Source: Flavobacterium terrisoli (lineage in GTDB: Bacteria > Bacteroidota > Bacteroidia > Flavobacteriales > Flavobacteriaceae). From it: a DNA stretch of 64,000 nt. Below are positions 38,028 through 45,931 of the stretch, in pieces. The first letter of the stretch is position 1; each line of letters begins with the position of its first letter. The notes under the pieces were generated by a model, which saw only the letters and a program-made list of their open reading frames with translations, did no database searches and was not told the DNA's origin. The stretch spans positions 1 to 64,000 of the forward strand of contig NZ_JARGNA010000004.1 in assembly GCF_030167905.1 (NCBI RefSeq), read 5' to 3'. Made by a program: the position numbers and the translations under genes.

Positions 38028-38852
38028 ATGAAAAAAACAGTAATAAAAAATATAGCACTATTCTCAATGATGGCCATCACTTTTGTCGGATGTGATTCTG
38101 ATGACAAGCAAAGTGTAGGCAGTCGCAATTGGCAGCTATCTTGGAGTGATGAGTTTGATGGCGTAGCAGGAACATCTCCAGATGCTTCTAAATGGTCTTT
38201 TGATTTAGGGAACAGTGGTTGGGGTAACCAGGAATTACAAAACTATACCGACCGTCCGGAGAATGCTTCTTTGGATGGAAACGGAAATCTGGTAATAACC
38301 GCTTTAAGAGATAATTTTGGTGGTTCTCAGTATTCATCTGCCCGAATCAAAACCCGAAATTTATTTGCACAACAATACGGTCGTTTCGAAGCGCGTTTGA
38401 TTACGCCTTATGGTCAGGGAATTTGGCCGGCATTCTGGATGTTGGGCGATAATGGTGCTGCTTGGCCACAATGTGGTGAAATTGATATCATGGAACTTAG
38501 AGGACAACAGCCAAGTCAGATTAACGGAACCATTCACGGTCCCGGTTACTCAGGAGGAAATGCCATCACGAGTATCTATTCCTTAACCGCCAATCGTTTT
38601 GACTTAGACTATCACATTTTTGCAGTAGAATGGGATGCCAATAAAATTGACTTTTTTGTAGATGGTTATTTATACAATCGCATTACTAAAAGTGACCTAC
38701 CGGTTAATTCAGAATGGGTTTATGATCATTCGTTTTATATGATTTTAAATGTAGCTGTAGGAGGTAACTATGTTGGATTCCCATCAGCTCAGACTCCAAT
38801 GCCTCAGAAAATGACAATTGATTACGTTAGGGTTTATACTGACGGAAACTAA
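38028..38852 (+). CDS. GH16 endo-beta-glucanase lipoprotein (laminarinase-type)
   Basis: A 274-residue lipoprotein (lipobox FVGC, Cys22) consisting of one GH16 jelly-roll domain. The catalytic motif EIDIME carries nucleophile Glu151, Asp153 and acid/base Glu156. Flanking features are WSDEFDG near the start, WGNQELQNYT, GIWPAFWMLG and the ending DYVRVY. This pattern is typical of bacterial beta-1,3- or beta-1,3(4)-glucanases of GH16_3. With the lipid anchor it would cut the glycan at the cell surface. It is 23 nt after the binding lipoprotein, in the same operon. Confidence 0.93.
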   Translation: MKKTVIKNIALFSMMAITFVGCDSDDKQSVGSRNWQLSWSDEFDGVAGTSPDASKWSFDLGNSGWGNQELQNYTDRPENASLDGNGNLVITALRDNFGGSQYSSARIKTRNLFAQQYGRFEARLITPYGQGIWPAFWMLGDNGAAWPQCGEIDIMELRGQQPSQINGTIHGPGYSGGNAITSIYSLTANRFDLDYHIFAVEWDANKIDFFVDGYLYNRITKSDLPVNSEWVYDHSFYMILNVAVGGNYVGFPSAQTPMPQKMTIDYVRVYTDGN

Positions 38853-39087
38853 ATATTAATATAACAACAATAGAGAGATTATTCTATTAAAGAAATTGTG
38901 ATGAATAAAATAAAATGCATCCATCAAAAATGAGTTAGAAAAAAGGATAAATAGGTAAACAATAAAGCAATTAAGGTTTACCAAATAATGGCATTCACAC
39001 ACACTTTGTTTTTTTAGTTTTTTCGGGAAGGTCAGTAATGCTCTGGCCTTTCCTGAAAATAAGTAATTTTTTTTTGAAATTTTTCTA
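38853..39087 (+). other. Intergenic region with two inverted repeats
   Basis: This 235-nt gap within locus 2 holds GGTAAAC/GTTTACC (38954-38960, 38976-38982) and a hairpin GGAAGGTCAG/CTGGCCTTTCC (about 39025-39054). The hairpin is not followed directly by a T run. No gene and no clear promoter were seen. The gap suggests that the second GH3-GH16 pair is a separate unit or that the transcript is processed here. Confidence 0.4.
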
Positions 39088-41382
39088 ATGAAATTCAACA
39101 TACCAATATTTATATTCTGTACTGCCGGAGTACTATTTTCAAGCTGTTCTCAATCACAAACCGTTGTACAGAAAGAAAATAAATCACAGCGTTTTGATGT
39201 AAAAGTCGATTCGGTTTTAAAATTGATGACACTTGATGAAAAAATCGGGCAGCTCAACCAATACAATGGTTTTTGGGATGTGACCGGGCCAACACCTAAG
39301 GATGGTCAGGCGGCGTCCAAATACGATCATCTCAAAAAAGGTTTGGTTGGTTCAATGCTGAATATTAAAGGCGTAAAAGAAGTTCGCACCATTCAGAAAA
39401 TTGCAGTGGAGCAAACCCGATTAGGCATTCCTTTGATTTTTGGTTTTGATGTCATCCATGGTTACAAAACGATTAGTCCAATACCGCTGGCAGAAGCTGC
39501 AAGTTGGGATATGGCTGCCATAAAAAAATCCGCCCAGATTGCTGCCGAAGAAGCTGCATCTGAAGGATTGAACTGGACATTTGCCCCAATGGTTGATATT
39601 TCAAGAGATGCGCGCTGGGGAAGAGTTATGGAAGGTGCCGGAGAGGACACTTATCTGGGAAGTAAAATTGCCGAAGCCAGGGTAAAAGGTTTTCAGGGCG
39701 ATGATTTGTCTTCCGGAAAATCGTTGGCTGCTTGTGCCAAACATTTTGCCGGTTATGCCTTCGCTGAAGCGGGACGTGATTACAATTCGGTTGATGTGAG
39801 TGAAGCTACTTTACAAAACACCATTTTCCCGCCATTTAAGGCTTGTGTTGATGCTGATGTTAAAACGTTTATGAATTCCTTTAATGATTTGAACGGAATA
39901 CCGGCAACCGGAAACAAATACCTTCAAAGAAAAATATTAAAAGGCGATTGGAATTTCAAAGGCTTTGTGGTTTCTGATTGGGGTTCCATGACCGAAATGA
40001 TTGCCCATGGTTATGCCAAAGACAACAAGCATGCGGCCGAAATTTCAATGAATGCCGGTTCAGATATGGATATGGAATCGTATGCTTATGTTGCACATCT
40101 GTCTACTTTGGTTAAAGAAGGAAAAGTAAAGGAAAGCGATATTGATGAATCGGTAAGAAGAGTTCTTAAAGTAAAGTTTGAATTAGGTCTTTTTGATGAT
40201 CCCTATAAATACTGTGATGAAGCAAGAGAAAAAGCAACTGTCGGAAAACCCGAATTCCACCAGACAGTTTTAGATATTGCCAAGAAGTCAATCGTTCTCT
40301 TAAAAAACGAAAATGAGTTGTTACCTCTGTCAAAGTCAGGCTTAAAGATTGGGTTAATTGGTACCCTGGCTAACGATAAAACCAGCCCGTTAGGAAGCTG
40401 GAGAATTGGTGCCGATGATAATACCGCTATTTCTGTTTTGGAAGGAATGCAACAGTATAAAGGAAATGCCCTAACGTTTGCCAAAGGTGCTGATCTGACT
40501 GTTGGTCCAACCAAATTTGGTAGTGAATTACACATCAATATGACCGACAAATCAGGTTTTGAAGAGGCGATTGCTTTGGCAAAAAAATCAGATGTAGTAG
40601 TAATGGTTTTGGGTGAACACGGTTTGCAGACCGGTGAGGGCAGAAGCCGCACCGATTTAGGTTTGCCTGGCGTTCAACAGGAACTTTTGGAAGAAATCTA
40701 CAAAGTAAATAAAAAGATTGTCTTGGTTTTAAACAATGGAAGACCTTTGGCTTTACCTTGGGCAGCCGAGAACATTCCGGCGATTGTTGAGGCTTGGCAT
40801 TTGGGAACTCAAAGCGGTAATGCCGTTGCACAGGTTTTATATGGCGACTATAATCCAAGTGGTAAATTACCAATGACATTCCCGAGAAGCGTTGGGCAAG
40901 TGCCAATTTACTACAACTATAAAAATACGGGAAGACCAACAATGAACGAACCGGAAAGCGTTTTCTGGTCGCATTATACAGATGAAAAAAACACACCGTT
41001 GTATCCTTTTGGATATGGTTTGAGTTATTCAAAATTCACTTATTCTGATTTGAAACTGAGCGCAGGTTCGTTTTCTAAAAACGGAAAGATTACGGTTTCG
41101 GTTACGATTAAGAACACCGGGAAAGTGACCGGAAAAGAAGTGGTTCAGCTTTATATCCGCGATTTGGTTGGTAGTTTGACCCGACCGGTAAAAGAGTTGA
41201 AAGGTTTCGAAATGATTGAGTTGAAAGCCAATGAGCAAAAGACGGTAACTTTTACCATTGATGAAAAAACTATAGAATATTATACGGCCAACAATAAATG
41301 GGAACCTGAAACCGGAGATTTCAAAGTCTTCATTGGAGGAAATTCAGCAGAAACATTAGAAGCCAATTTTAAATTTGAATAG
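39088..41382 (+). CDS. bglX: GH3 beta-glucosidase lipoprotein (BglX-type), locus 2
   Basis: A 764-residue exo-beta-glucosidase. The signal ends in a lipobox (LFSSC, Cys20), unlike the PUL1 GH3, so this one is membrane-anchored. GH3 TIM barrel: MTLDEKIGQL, KHFAGY, GRDYNSVD, with nucleophile Asp297 in VVSDWGS. GH3 C-terminal domain: GEHGLQTGEGRSRTDL contains the probable acid/base. A FnIII-like domain follows (KEVVQLYIRDLVGS). It would release glucose from beta-gluco-oligosaccharides made by the GH16 enzymes. It is followed after 3 nt by the second GH16 gene. Confidence 0.94.
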   Translation: MKFNIPIFIFCTAGVLFSSCSQSQTVVQKENKSQRFDVKVDSVLKLMTLDEKIGQLNQYNGFWDVTGPTPKDGQAASKYDHLKKGLVGSMLNIKGVKEVRTIQKIAVEQTRLGIPLIFGFDVIHGYKTISPIPLAEAASWDMAAIKKSAQIAAEEAASEGLNWTFAPMVDISRDARWGRVMEGAGEDTYLGSKIAEARVKGFQGDDLSSGKSLAACAKHFAGYAFAEAGRDYNSVDVSEATLQNTIFPPFKACVDADVKTFMNSFNDLNGIPATGNKYLQRKILKGDWNFKGFVVSDWGSMTEMIAHGYAKDNKHAAEISMNAGSDMDMESYAYVAHLSTLVKEGKVKESDIDESVRRVLKVKFELGLFDDPYKYCDEAREKATVGKPEFHQTVLDIAKKSIVLLKNENELLPLSKSGLKIGLIGTLANDKTSPLGSWRIGADDNTAISVLEGMQQYKGNALTFAKGADLTVGPTKFGSELHINMTDKSGFEEAIALAKKSDVVVMVLGEHGLQTGEGRSRTDLGLPGVQQELLEEIYKVNKKIVLVLNNGRPLALPWAAENIPAIVEAWHLGTQSGNAVAQVLYGDYNPSGKLPMTFPRSVGQVPIYYNYKNTGRPTMNEPESVFWSHYTDEKNTPLYPFGYGLSYSKFTYSDLKLSAGSFSKNGKITVSVTIKNTGKVTGKEVVQLYIRDLVGSLTRPVKELKGFEMIELKANEQKTVTFTIDEKTIEYYTANNKWEPETGDFKVFIGGNSAETLEANFKFE

Positions 41383-41385
41383 ATT

Positions 41386-42144
41386 ATGACAAAGTATATT
41401 GCTTTAGTATTCGTATCATTTGCTTCTTTCGGGCAACCTAAGGGTCAAAAGTTAGTTTGGCAGGAAGATTTCAACGGTACTACATTGAATGAAAAGGAAT
41501 GGAACTTCGAAATAGGTGACGGTTGTCCTAATATTTGTGGTTGGGGAAATAACGAAAAGCAGATCTATACTAAAAACAATCATATGATCAAAGATGGTAA
41601 ACTGATCATCAACATCAGAAAAGAAGGTGAAGGATATACTTCTACCAGAATCACTACTGCTGCCAAAAAGGAATTTCAATATGGCAGGATGGAAGTAAAA
41701 GCTAAAATCCCAACCGGTAAAGGCATTTGGCCGGCATTCTGGATGTTGGGCTCTAACATTCCTAAAGTAGGTTGGCCAAAATGTGGTGAGATAGATATCC
41801 TAGAATATGTTGGTCGCGAACCGGACAAGGTTTATACTTCTTTGCATACACAAGACAGTCACGGAAACACCATAAATTCCAAAAAGACCGAGTTTAAAAA
41901 CATTGAAGAAGGATTTCATTTGTATTCAATAGATTGGACAAAAGATAAAATCGAGTTCTTTGTTGACAATCAATCGGTTTACAAGTTTTCACCCGATGAC
42001 AAAAATGAAAACACCTGGCCATTCAATCAACCGTTTTATTTTATCATAAATGCCGCTGTTGGAGGCAATTTTGGAGGTCATGATGTGGACAACAGTATTT
42101 TCCCTCAAGAATATTTAATAGATTATATAAGAGTTTACCAATAA
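41386..42144 (+). CDS. GH16 endo-beta-glucanase, second copy
   Basis: A 252-residue enzyme with a short signal peptide (about 16 residues, FASFGQ) and no lipobox, hence periplasmic or released. The catalytic EIDILE carries Glu135, Asp137 and Glu140. WQEDFNG, WGNNEKQIYT and KGIWPAFWMLG are typical of GH16_3 laminarinases. Unlike the first copy it has cysteines in the loop GDGCPNICGWG and a shorter insert region. One lipid-anchored and one soluble GH16 in the same locus would let cutting happen both at the surface and after import. Confidence 0.93.
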   Translation: MTKYIALVFVSFASFGQPKGQKLVWQEDFNGTTLNEKEWNFEIGDGCPNICGWGNNEKQIYTKNNHMIKDGKLIINIRKEGEGYTSTRITTAAKKEFQYGRMEVKAKIPTGKGIWPAFWMLGSNIPKVGWPKCGEIDILEYVGREPDKVYTSLHTQDSHGNTINSKKTEFKNIEEGFHLYSIDWTKDKIEFFVDNQSVYKFSPDDKNENTWPFNQPFYFIINAAVGGNFGGHDVDNSIFPQEYLIDYIRVYQ

Positions 42145-42190
42145 TAATTTGGTGATTTCATCGTTTTTTTAAGTTTTTTTCAGCTTTTAT

Positions 42191-42222
42191 TTGTTTTTTA
42201 AATAAATTTTATGTTAAATTTG
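42191..42222 (+). promoter_or_regulatory. Promoter of the ECF sigma factor gene (TTG-N21-TAAATTTG)
   Basis: TTG at 42191-42193 and TAAATTTG at 42215-42222, 21 nt apart, match the consensus fully. The leader of about 90 nt contains the ATTTGCCTATACA copy (42247-42259) and a small AGATT/AATCT stem. Confidence 0.78.
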
Positions 42223-42317
42223 GCTTGTAATTAACTCTTAAACCCGATTTGCCTATACACGACAATTACTTTTTAGATTAAAATCTCTTTTTTAACCCTA
42301 CACTAAAAGGTAATGTT

Positions 42318-42905
42318 ATGGCTAAATCTCAACTTCCAGATGCTATACTAGTAGATAAGTATGTCGCAGGCGATGAAAATTCGTTGGCTATTCTTATTGA
42401 TAGACATCAATCAAAAATTTATGGATATATCTATTCGAAGGTTTCGGATAGGGACGTGACCGAAGATATTTTTCAGGAAACCTTCTTCAAGGTGATTCAC
42501 ACACTCAAATCAAAAAAGTATTACAACGAAGAAGGTAAGTTCTTATCTTGGGTTTTACGTATTGCCAGTAATCTGATTATTGACAAATTCCGTAACGATA
42601 AAAAAATGCCATTGAATCGTGATACGGATGACTTATTGGTTTTCTCGAGAATCACGGATGACTCATTGAATATCGAACGAAAACTGATTAAAAATCAAGT
42701 CGAAATTGATATCAAAACCATCATTGAAAAGTTACCTCATGACCAAAAAGAAGTGATAATGATGCGCTACTTTTTAGATATGAGTTTTAAGGAAATAGCT
42801 GATTTTACGGGTGTTAGCGTGAATACTACTTTGGGTAGAATGCGTTATGCCATTACAAATCTGAGAAAGGTGATTGAAAAAAATAAAATTTATTTGCCTT
42901 CTTAG
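42318..42905 (+). CDS. RNA polymerase ECF-type sigma factor (sigma-70 family)
   Basis: A 195-residue sigma factor. Region 2 (about 18-85) shows the typical YIYSKVSDRDVTEDIFQETFFKV helix and SWVLRIASNLIIDKFR, the core-binding and -10 recognition part. Region 4 (about 125-185) shows LPHDQKEVIMMRYFLDMSFKEIADFTGVSVNT, a helix-turn-helix for -35 recognition. No anti-sigma gene lies next to it: the following gene is a 47-residue basic protein. It is transcribed from its own consensus promoter right after locus 2. Its targets are unknown. Confidence 0.92.
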   Translation: MAKSQLPDAILVDKYVAGDENSLAILIDRHQSKIYGYIYSKVSDRDVTEDIFQETFFKVIHTLKSKKYYNEEGKFLSWVLRIASNLIIDKFRNDKKMPLNRDTDDLLVFSRITDDSLNIERKLIKNQVEIDIKTIIEKLPHDQKEVIMMRYFLDMSFKEIADFTGVSVNTTLGRMRYAITNLRKVIEKNKIYLPS

Positions 42906-42966
42906 ACAATAAAAAGTAATTTTTTGCGTTTTTATATAAACATCTCTAAACCAACAGATTTTATAT

Positions 42967-43110
42967 ATGGCAAAACTTTACTCTAAAAGAAAATTAGCTC
43001 CAAAAAAAATGTTACCTAAAAAAGAAACCATACGACTAATACTTCAATATTCTTGTGCATTGAATATTATTAAAGTAGGTAATATGAACTTCGAATCAAT
43101 TGCTAATTGA
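42967..43110 (+). CDS. Small basic protein (47 aa) following the sigma factor gene
   Basis: A 47-residue open frame, MAKLYSKRKLAPKKMLPKKE at its start and ending FESIAN. It lies 61 nt after the sigma factor gene and ends 1 nt before the terminator stem. The first 20 residues are highly basic and the rest is hydrophobic and helical (RLILQYSCALNIIKVG). Similar small proteins are, as I recall, found next to this sigma factor in Flavobacteriales, which would make it a real gene. A role as a sigma-associated factor is inference. Confidence 0.72.
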   Translation: MAKLYSKRKLAPKKMLPKKETIRLILQYSCALNIIKVGNMNFESIAN

Positions 43111-43111
43111 G

Positions 43112-43146
43112 AAACATCCCGGTATAGTTATCGGGATGTTTTTTTA
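43112..43146 (+). terminator. Convergent terminator after the sigma factor unit
   Basis: AAACATCCCG (43112-43121) pairs with CGGGATGTTT (43132-43141), followed by T residues. The end of the minus-strand endonuclease III gene lies within the stem. Confidence 0.88.
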
Positions 43147-43787
43147 TAGTATTCTTCCAAGACATCTTTCCTGCCAATAGTTTTGGTGATGATATCTTTG
43201 TCCAAATTCCAGCCTCGCGCCGGAGAATATTCCCTTCCGTACCAAATGATTTGCAGATGCAATTCGTTCCATAATTCCTTTGGAAAAATGGCTTTGGCAT
43301 CTTTTTCTGTTTGCTGTACGTTTTTACCATCAGTCAGATTCCATCGATACATCAGTCGGTGAATATGGGTGTCTACCGGAAATGCCGGAACGCCAAAAGC
43401 TTGTGACATCACTACACTAGCGGTTTTATGACCTACAGAAGGTAATCTTTCCAATGCTTCAAAACTCTGCGGAACTTCGCCGTTGTGTTCTTCAATCAAT
43501 ATTTGTGACAAACCGTAAATGCCTTTGGATTTCATTGGTGATAAGCCACAAGGTCTGATGATTTCTTTGATTTCCTCTACCGTAAGTTTGACCATATCAT
43601 AAGGATTGTCGGCTTTGGCAAATAAGAGTGGCGTAATTTGGTTCACACGGACATCAGTGCATTGCGCCGAAAGCAAAACCGCAATCAGCAGCGTATAAGC
43701 ATCTTTATGGTCAAGCGGAATAGGGATTTCAGGATAGTATTCTTTTAACGTATTTATAACGAATGTTGCACGTTCTTTTTTGGTCAT
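43128..43787 (-). CDS. nth: Endonuclease III-like DNA glycosylase/AP lyase without iron-sulfur cysteines
   Basis: A 219-residue HhH-GPD superfamily base-excision enzyme. The helix-hairpin-helix LPSVGHKTA carries the catalytic Lys121, and VDTHIHR carries the catalytic Asp139. LLSAQCTD near the N-terminus is also typical. In the classical enzyme the C-terminus holds four cysteines for a [4Fe-4S] cluster; here that segment reads YGREYSPARGW and has none. The only cysteines are at 43 and 80. The protein should be a functional glycosylase of the cluster-less group. It diverges from the thiol peroxidase gene. Confidence 0.92.
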   Translation of the reverse strand: MTKKERATFVINTLKEYYPEIPIPLDHKDAYTLLIAVLLSAQCTDVRVNQITPLLFAKADNPYDMVKLTVEEIKEIIRPCGLSPMKSKGIYGLSQILIEEHNGEVPQSFEALERLPSVGHKTASVVMSQAFGVPAFPVDTHIHRLMYRWNLTDGKNVQQTEKDAKAIFPKELWNELHLQIIWYGREYSPARGWNLDKDIITKTIGRKDVLEEYYKKTSR

Positions 43788-43794
43788 TTTAAAC

Positions 43795-43802
43795 TAAATT
43801 TG
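43795..43802 (+). promoter_or_regulatory. -7 element before the thiol peroxidase gene
   Basis: TAAATTTG is an exact TAnnTTTG match, 41 nt before the ATG at 43843. The nearest TTG is 26 nt upstream (43766-43768), beyond the usual range. Confidence 0.45.
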
Positions 43803-43842
43803 AGCAGTAAAAATACTAAAATTAAACATAAAACCTTAAAAT

Positions 43843-44295
43843 ATGACAACACTGCAAAAAGGCGACAAAGCACCCAATTTCTCTGCAAAAGACCAAGATG
43901 GAAATACACACACTTTAGCCGATTACAAAGGCAAAAAGTTGGTGGTCTTCTTCTATCCGAAAGCCAATACGCCTACCTGTACGGTTGAAGCTTGTAATTT
44001 AAGAGACAATTTCGAACGCTTTAAAGCCAATAATTATGAGCTGCTTGGCGTTAGTGCTGATTCGTTAAAAGCGCAAAGCAATTTTAAAAAGAAGTTTGAT
44101 TTGCCTTTTCCATTATTAGCCGACGAAGACCGAACTGTTATCAATGCTTTTGGTGTTTGGGGTCCGAAGAAATTTATGGGTAGGGAATTTGACGGAATCC
44201 ATCGGGAAACTTTTGTAATTAATGAAAATGGAATTATTGAAGAAGTGATTTCCGAAGTAAAATCTAAAGAGCACGCGACGCAGATTTTGAAGTAA
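43843..44295 (+). CDS. bcp: Thioredoxin-dependent thiol peroxidase (BCP/PrxQ-type)
   Basis: A 150-residue cytoplasmic peroxiredoxin. FFYPKANTPTCTVEACNLRD contains the peroxidatic Cys46 and the resolving Cys51 five residues on, the arrangement of PrxQ/BCP. GVSADSLKAQSNFKKKFDLPFPLLAD is also family-typical. It reduces hydrogen peroxide and organic peroxides with thioredoxin. It is expressed alone and ended by a strong terminator. Confidence 0.95.
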   Translation: MTTLQKGDKAPNFSAKDQDGNTHTLADYKGKKLVVFFYPKANTPTCTVEACNLRDNFERFKANNYELLGVSADSLKAQSNFKKKFDLPFPLLADEDRTVINAFGVWGPKKFMGREFDGIHRETFVINENGIIEEVISEVKSKEHATQILK

Positions 44296-44301
44296 TTATA
44301 A

Positions 44302-44332
44302 AAAAAGCCGTGAATTAATCACGGCTTTTTTA
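44302..44332 (+). terminator. Convergent terminator after bcp
   Basis: AAAAAGCCGTGA pairs with TCACGGCTTTTT around a 5-nt loop. It is symmetric and serves the converging minus-strand gene as well. Confidence 0.92.
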
Positions 44333-44334
44333 TT

Positions 44335-45801
44335 TTATGCTTTTTCTAATATTCGATTCGGATCATAACCAAACAATTGGTGTTGTTTGATAATGTCTGA
44401 AATTCCTTGAGGCAATAAATTTTCCCATCCTGGAGTTCCGTTGCTAATCATTTTTAATACTTCACGAGAGAATATTTTTAAGTGATCTTTATCAAAGTCG
44501 GTGATGTCAACCACTTTTCCGTTATACGCAAAGAATTTATACAACTCTTTCATACGCGGATGAACTTTCAGGTTTTGTGAGTTTACGATTTCTCCATTTT
44601 CATCTTCCATTGGATACAAGAATACTTTTAAATCGCGGTAGAATAACTTACCGAAGGCTTCCAGAATTCCTCCACTCAAATGGCGATAGTATTTTTCGTC
44701 AAAAATATCAACCAGGTTATTTACTCCCATGGCCAATCCCATACGGGCTTTGGTGTAGTTAGAGAAGTATTCAACCACTTTATAGTATTCCTGGAAATTG
44801 GATATCATTACGGTTTGGCCTAACGAACAAAGCAATTCGGCTCTGTCCATAAAGTCTCTTTCGTCAATTTCACCTTCCGAACGCAGGTTGGAAAGCGTAA
44901 TTTCAAAAATAACCAGTGTATTGTCTTTGTCAACTTTGCTTTCTTCAAGGAACATTTTCAATGATTTCTCATACATGTCCATGTTTACCTGAGTAACCGG
45001 ACGGAAACTTCCTCTAAGCGCTAAGATGTTTTTCTTGTATAGGATAGAAGCAGGCAAAATGTTTTTCCCATCTGGGCCAAACATTACCGCATCGGTCATG
45101 TTATTTTTAACCAATTGCAAACTCATCAAACGGTTGTCAACATTGGCAAAACGCGGACCCGAGAAGTTGATGGTATCAATCTCCAATTGGTCTTTGTCTA
45201 AATGGTCATATAGATAACGCAATAGTTTTTTGGGATCGTTGTACTTGTAGTAAGCACCATAAATCAAGTTTACACCCAGAATTCCAAGGGTTTCTTGTTG
45301 CAAACGTGCATCGGTTTCCTTAAAGCGAATGTGAAGTGTAATCTCGTTGTAATCCTCATCAGGTTCAACCTGGTATTTTATTCCAACCCAGCCATGGCCT
45401 TTGAATTGCTTGGCAAAATCAATAGTGGCAACGGTATTGGCAAAACTAAAGAATATTTTATTCGGATGCTTGTCTCTTTTTAAACGCTTTTCAATCAGTT
45501 CAACCTCATGATTCAGCATTTTTTTCAAGCGGCTTTCAGTAACATAACGACCATCATCTTCAATTCCGTAAATAGCATCACTAAAGTCTTTATCATAAGC
45601 CGACATTGCTTTCGCTATTGTACCCGATGAACCACCGGCTCTGAAAAAATGCCTCACTGTTTCCTGACCAGCGCCAATCTCTGCAAATGTCCCGTAAATA
45701 TTGTCATTCAGGTTAATTCGCAATGCCTTATCTTTGATAGCAGGAATTTGTTCAATGGCTTTATCGCCTTTCAATTTTATAATAGAAACAATATTGTCCA
45801 T
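44335..45801 (-). CDS. Conserved protein of unknown function, 488 aa
   Basis: A soluble, acidic-basic mixed protein without signal peptide or membrane segment. It has an N-terminal region MDNIVSIIKLKGDKA and an AGGSSGTIAKAMSAYDK stretch. A middle part has FFSFANTVATIDFAKQFKGHGWVGIKYQ, and a C-terminal half has MFGPDGKNILPASILYKKNILALRG and MISNFQEYYKVVEYFSNYTKARMG. It looks like a well-conserved housekeeping protein of Bacteroidota that has received conflicting automatic names. No catalytic motif can be assigned safely here. It has its own promoter, divergent from the MBL hydrolase gene. Confidence 0.85.
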   Translation of the reverse strand: MDNIVSIIKLKGDKAIEQIPAIKDKALRINLNDNIYGTFAEIGAGQETVRHFFRAGGSSGTIAKAMSAYDKDFSDAIYGIEDDGRYVTESRLKKMLNHEVELIEKRLKRDKHPNKIFFSFANTVATIDFAKQFKGHGWVGIKYQVEPDEDYNEITLHIRFKETDARLQQETLGILGVNLIYGAYYKYNDPKKLLRYLYDHLDKDQLEIDTINFSGPRFANVDNRLMSLQLVKNNMTDAVMFGPDGKNILPASILYKKNILALRGSFRPVTQVNMDMYEKSLKMFLEESKVDKDNTLVIFEITLSNLRSEGEIDERDFMDRAELLCSLGQTVMISNFQEYYKVVEYFSNYTKARMGLAMGVNNLVDIFDEKYYRHLSGGILEAFGKLFYRDLKVFLYPMEDENGEIVNSQNLKVHPRMKELYKFFAYNGKVVDITDFDKDHLKIFSREVLKMISNGTPGWENLLPQGISDIIKQHQLFGYDPNRILEKA

Positions 45802-45823
45802 AGTGTAGCGTAAGTATTCTTTG

Positions 45824-45874
45824 CAAAGTTAGTAAAATAGCTATTTTATAAAAAGATAATTAAGTCTAAATTTG
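45824..45874. promoter_or_regulatory. Divergent -7 elements (minus 45824-45831, plus 45867-45874)
   Basis: TAACTTTG on the minus strand serves the 488-aa gene. TAAATTTG on the plus strand serves the MBL gene and overlaps the TTG at 45872 that would otherwise be taken as its start. No TTG was found at 17-23 nt for either. Confidence 0.55.
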
Positions 45875-45931
45875 TATTTAATTACAGTAAAAGTCAAACT
45901 TTACAAGTATTTCATCAAAAACCATGCAATT

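Noticed and set aside
40535..41032. 165-codon frame antisense to the second GH3
   Set aside because: Shadow frame. GH3 motifs on the plus strand span it and its composition is unlike a protein.
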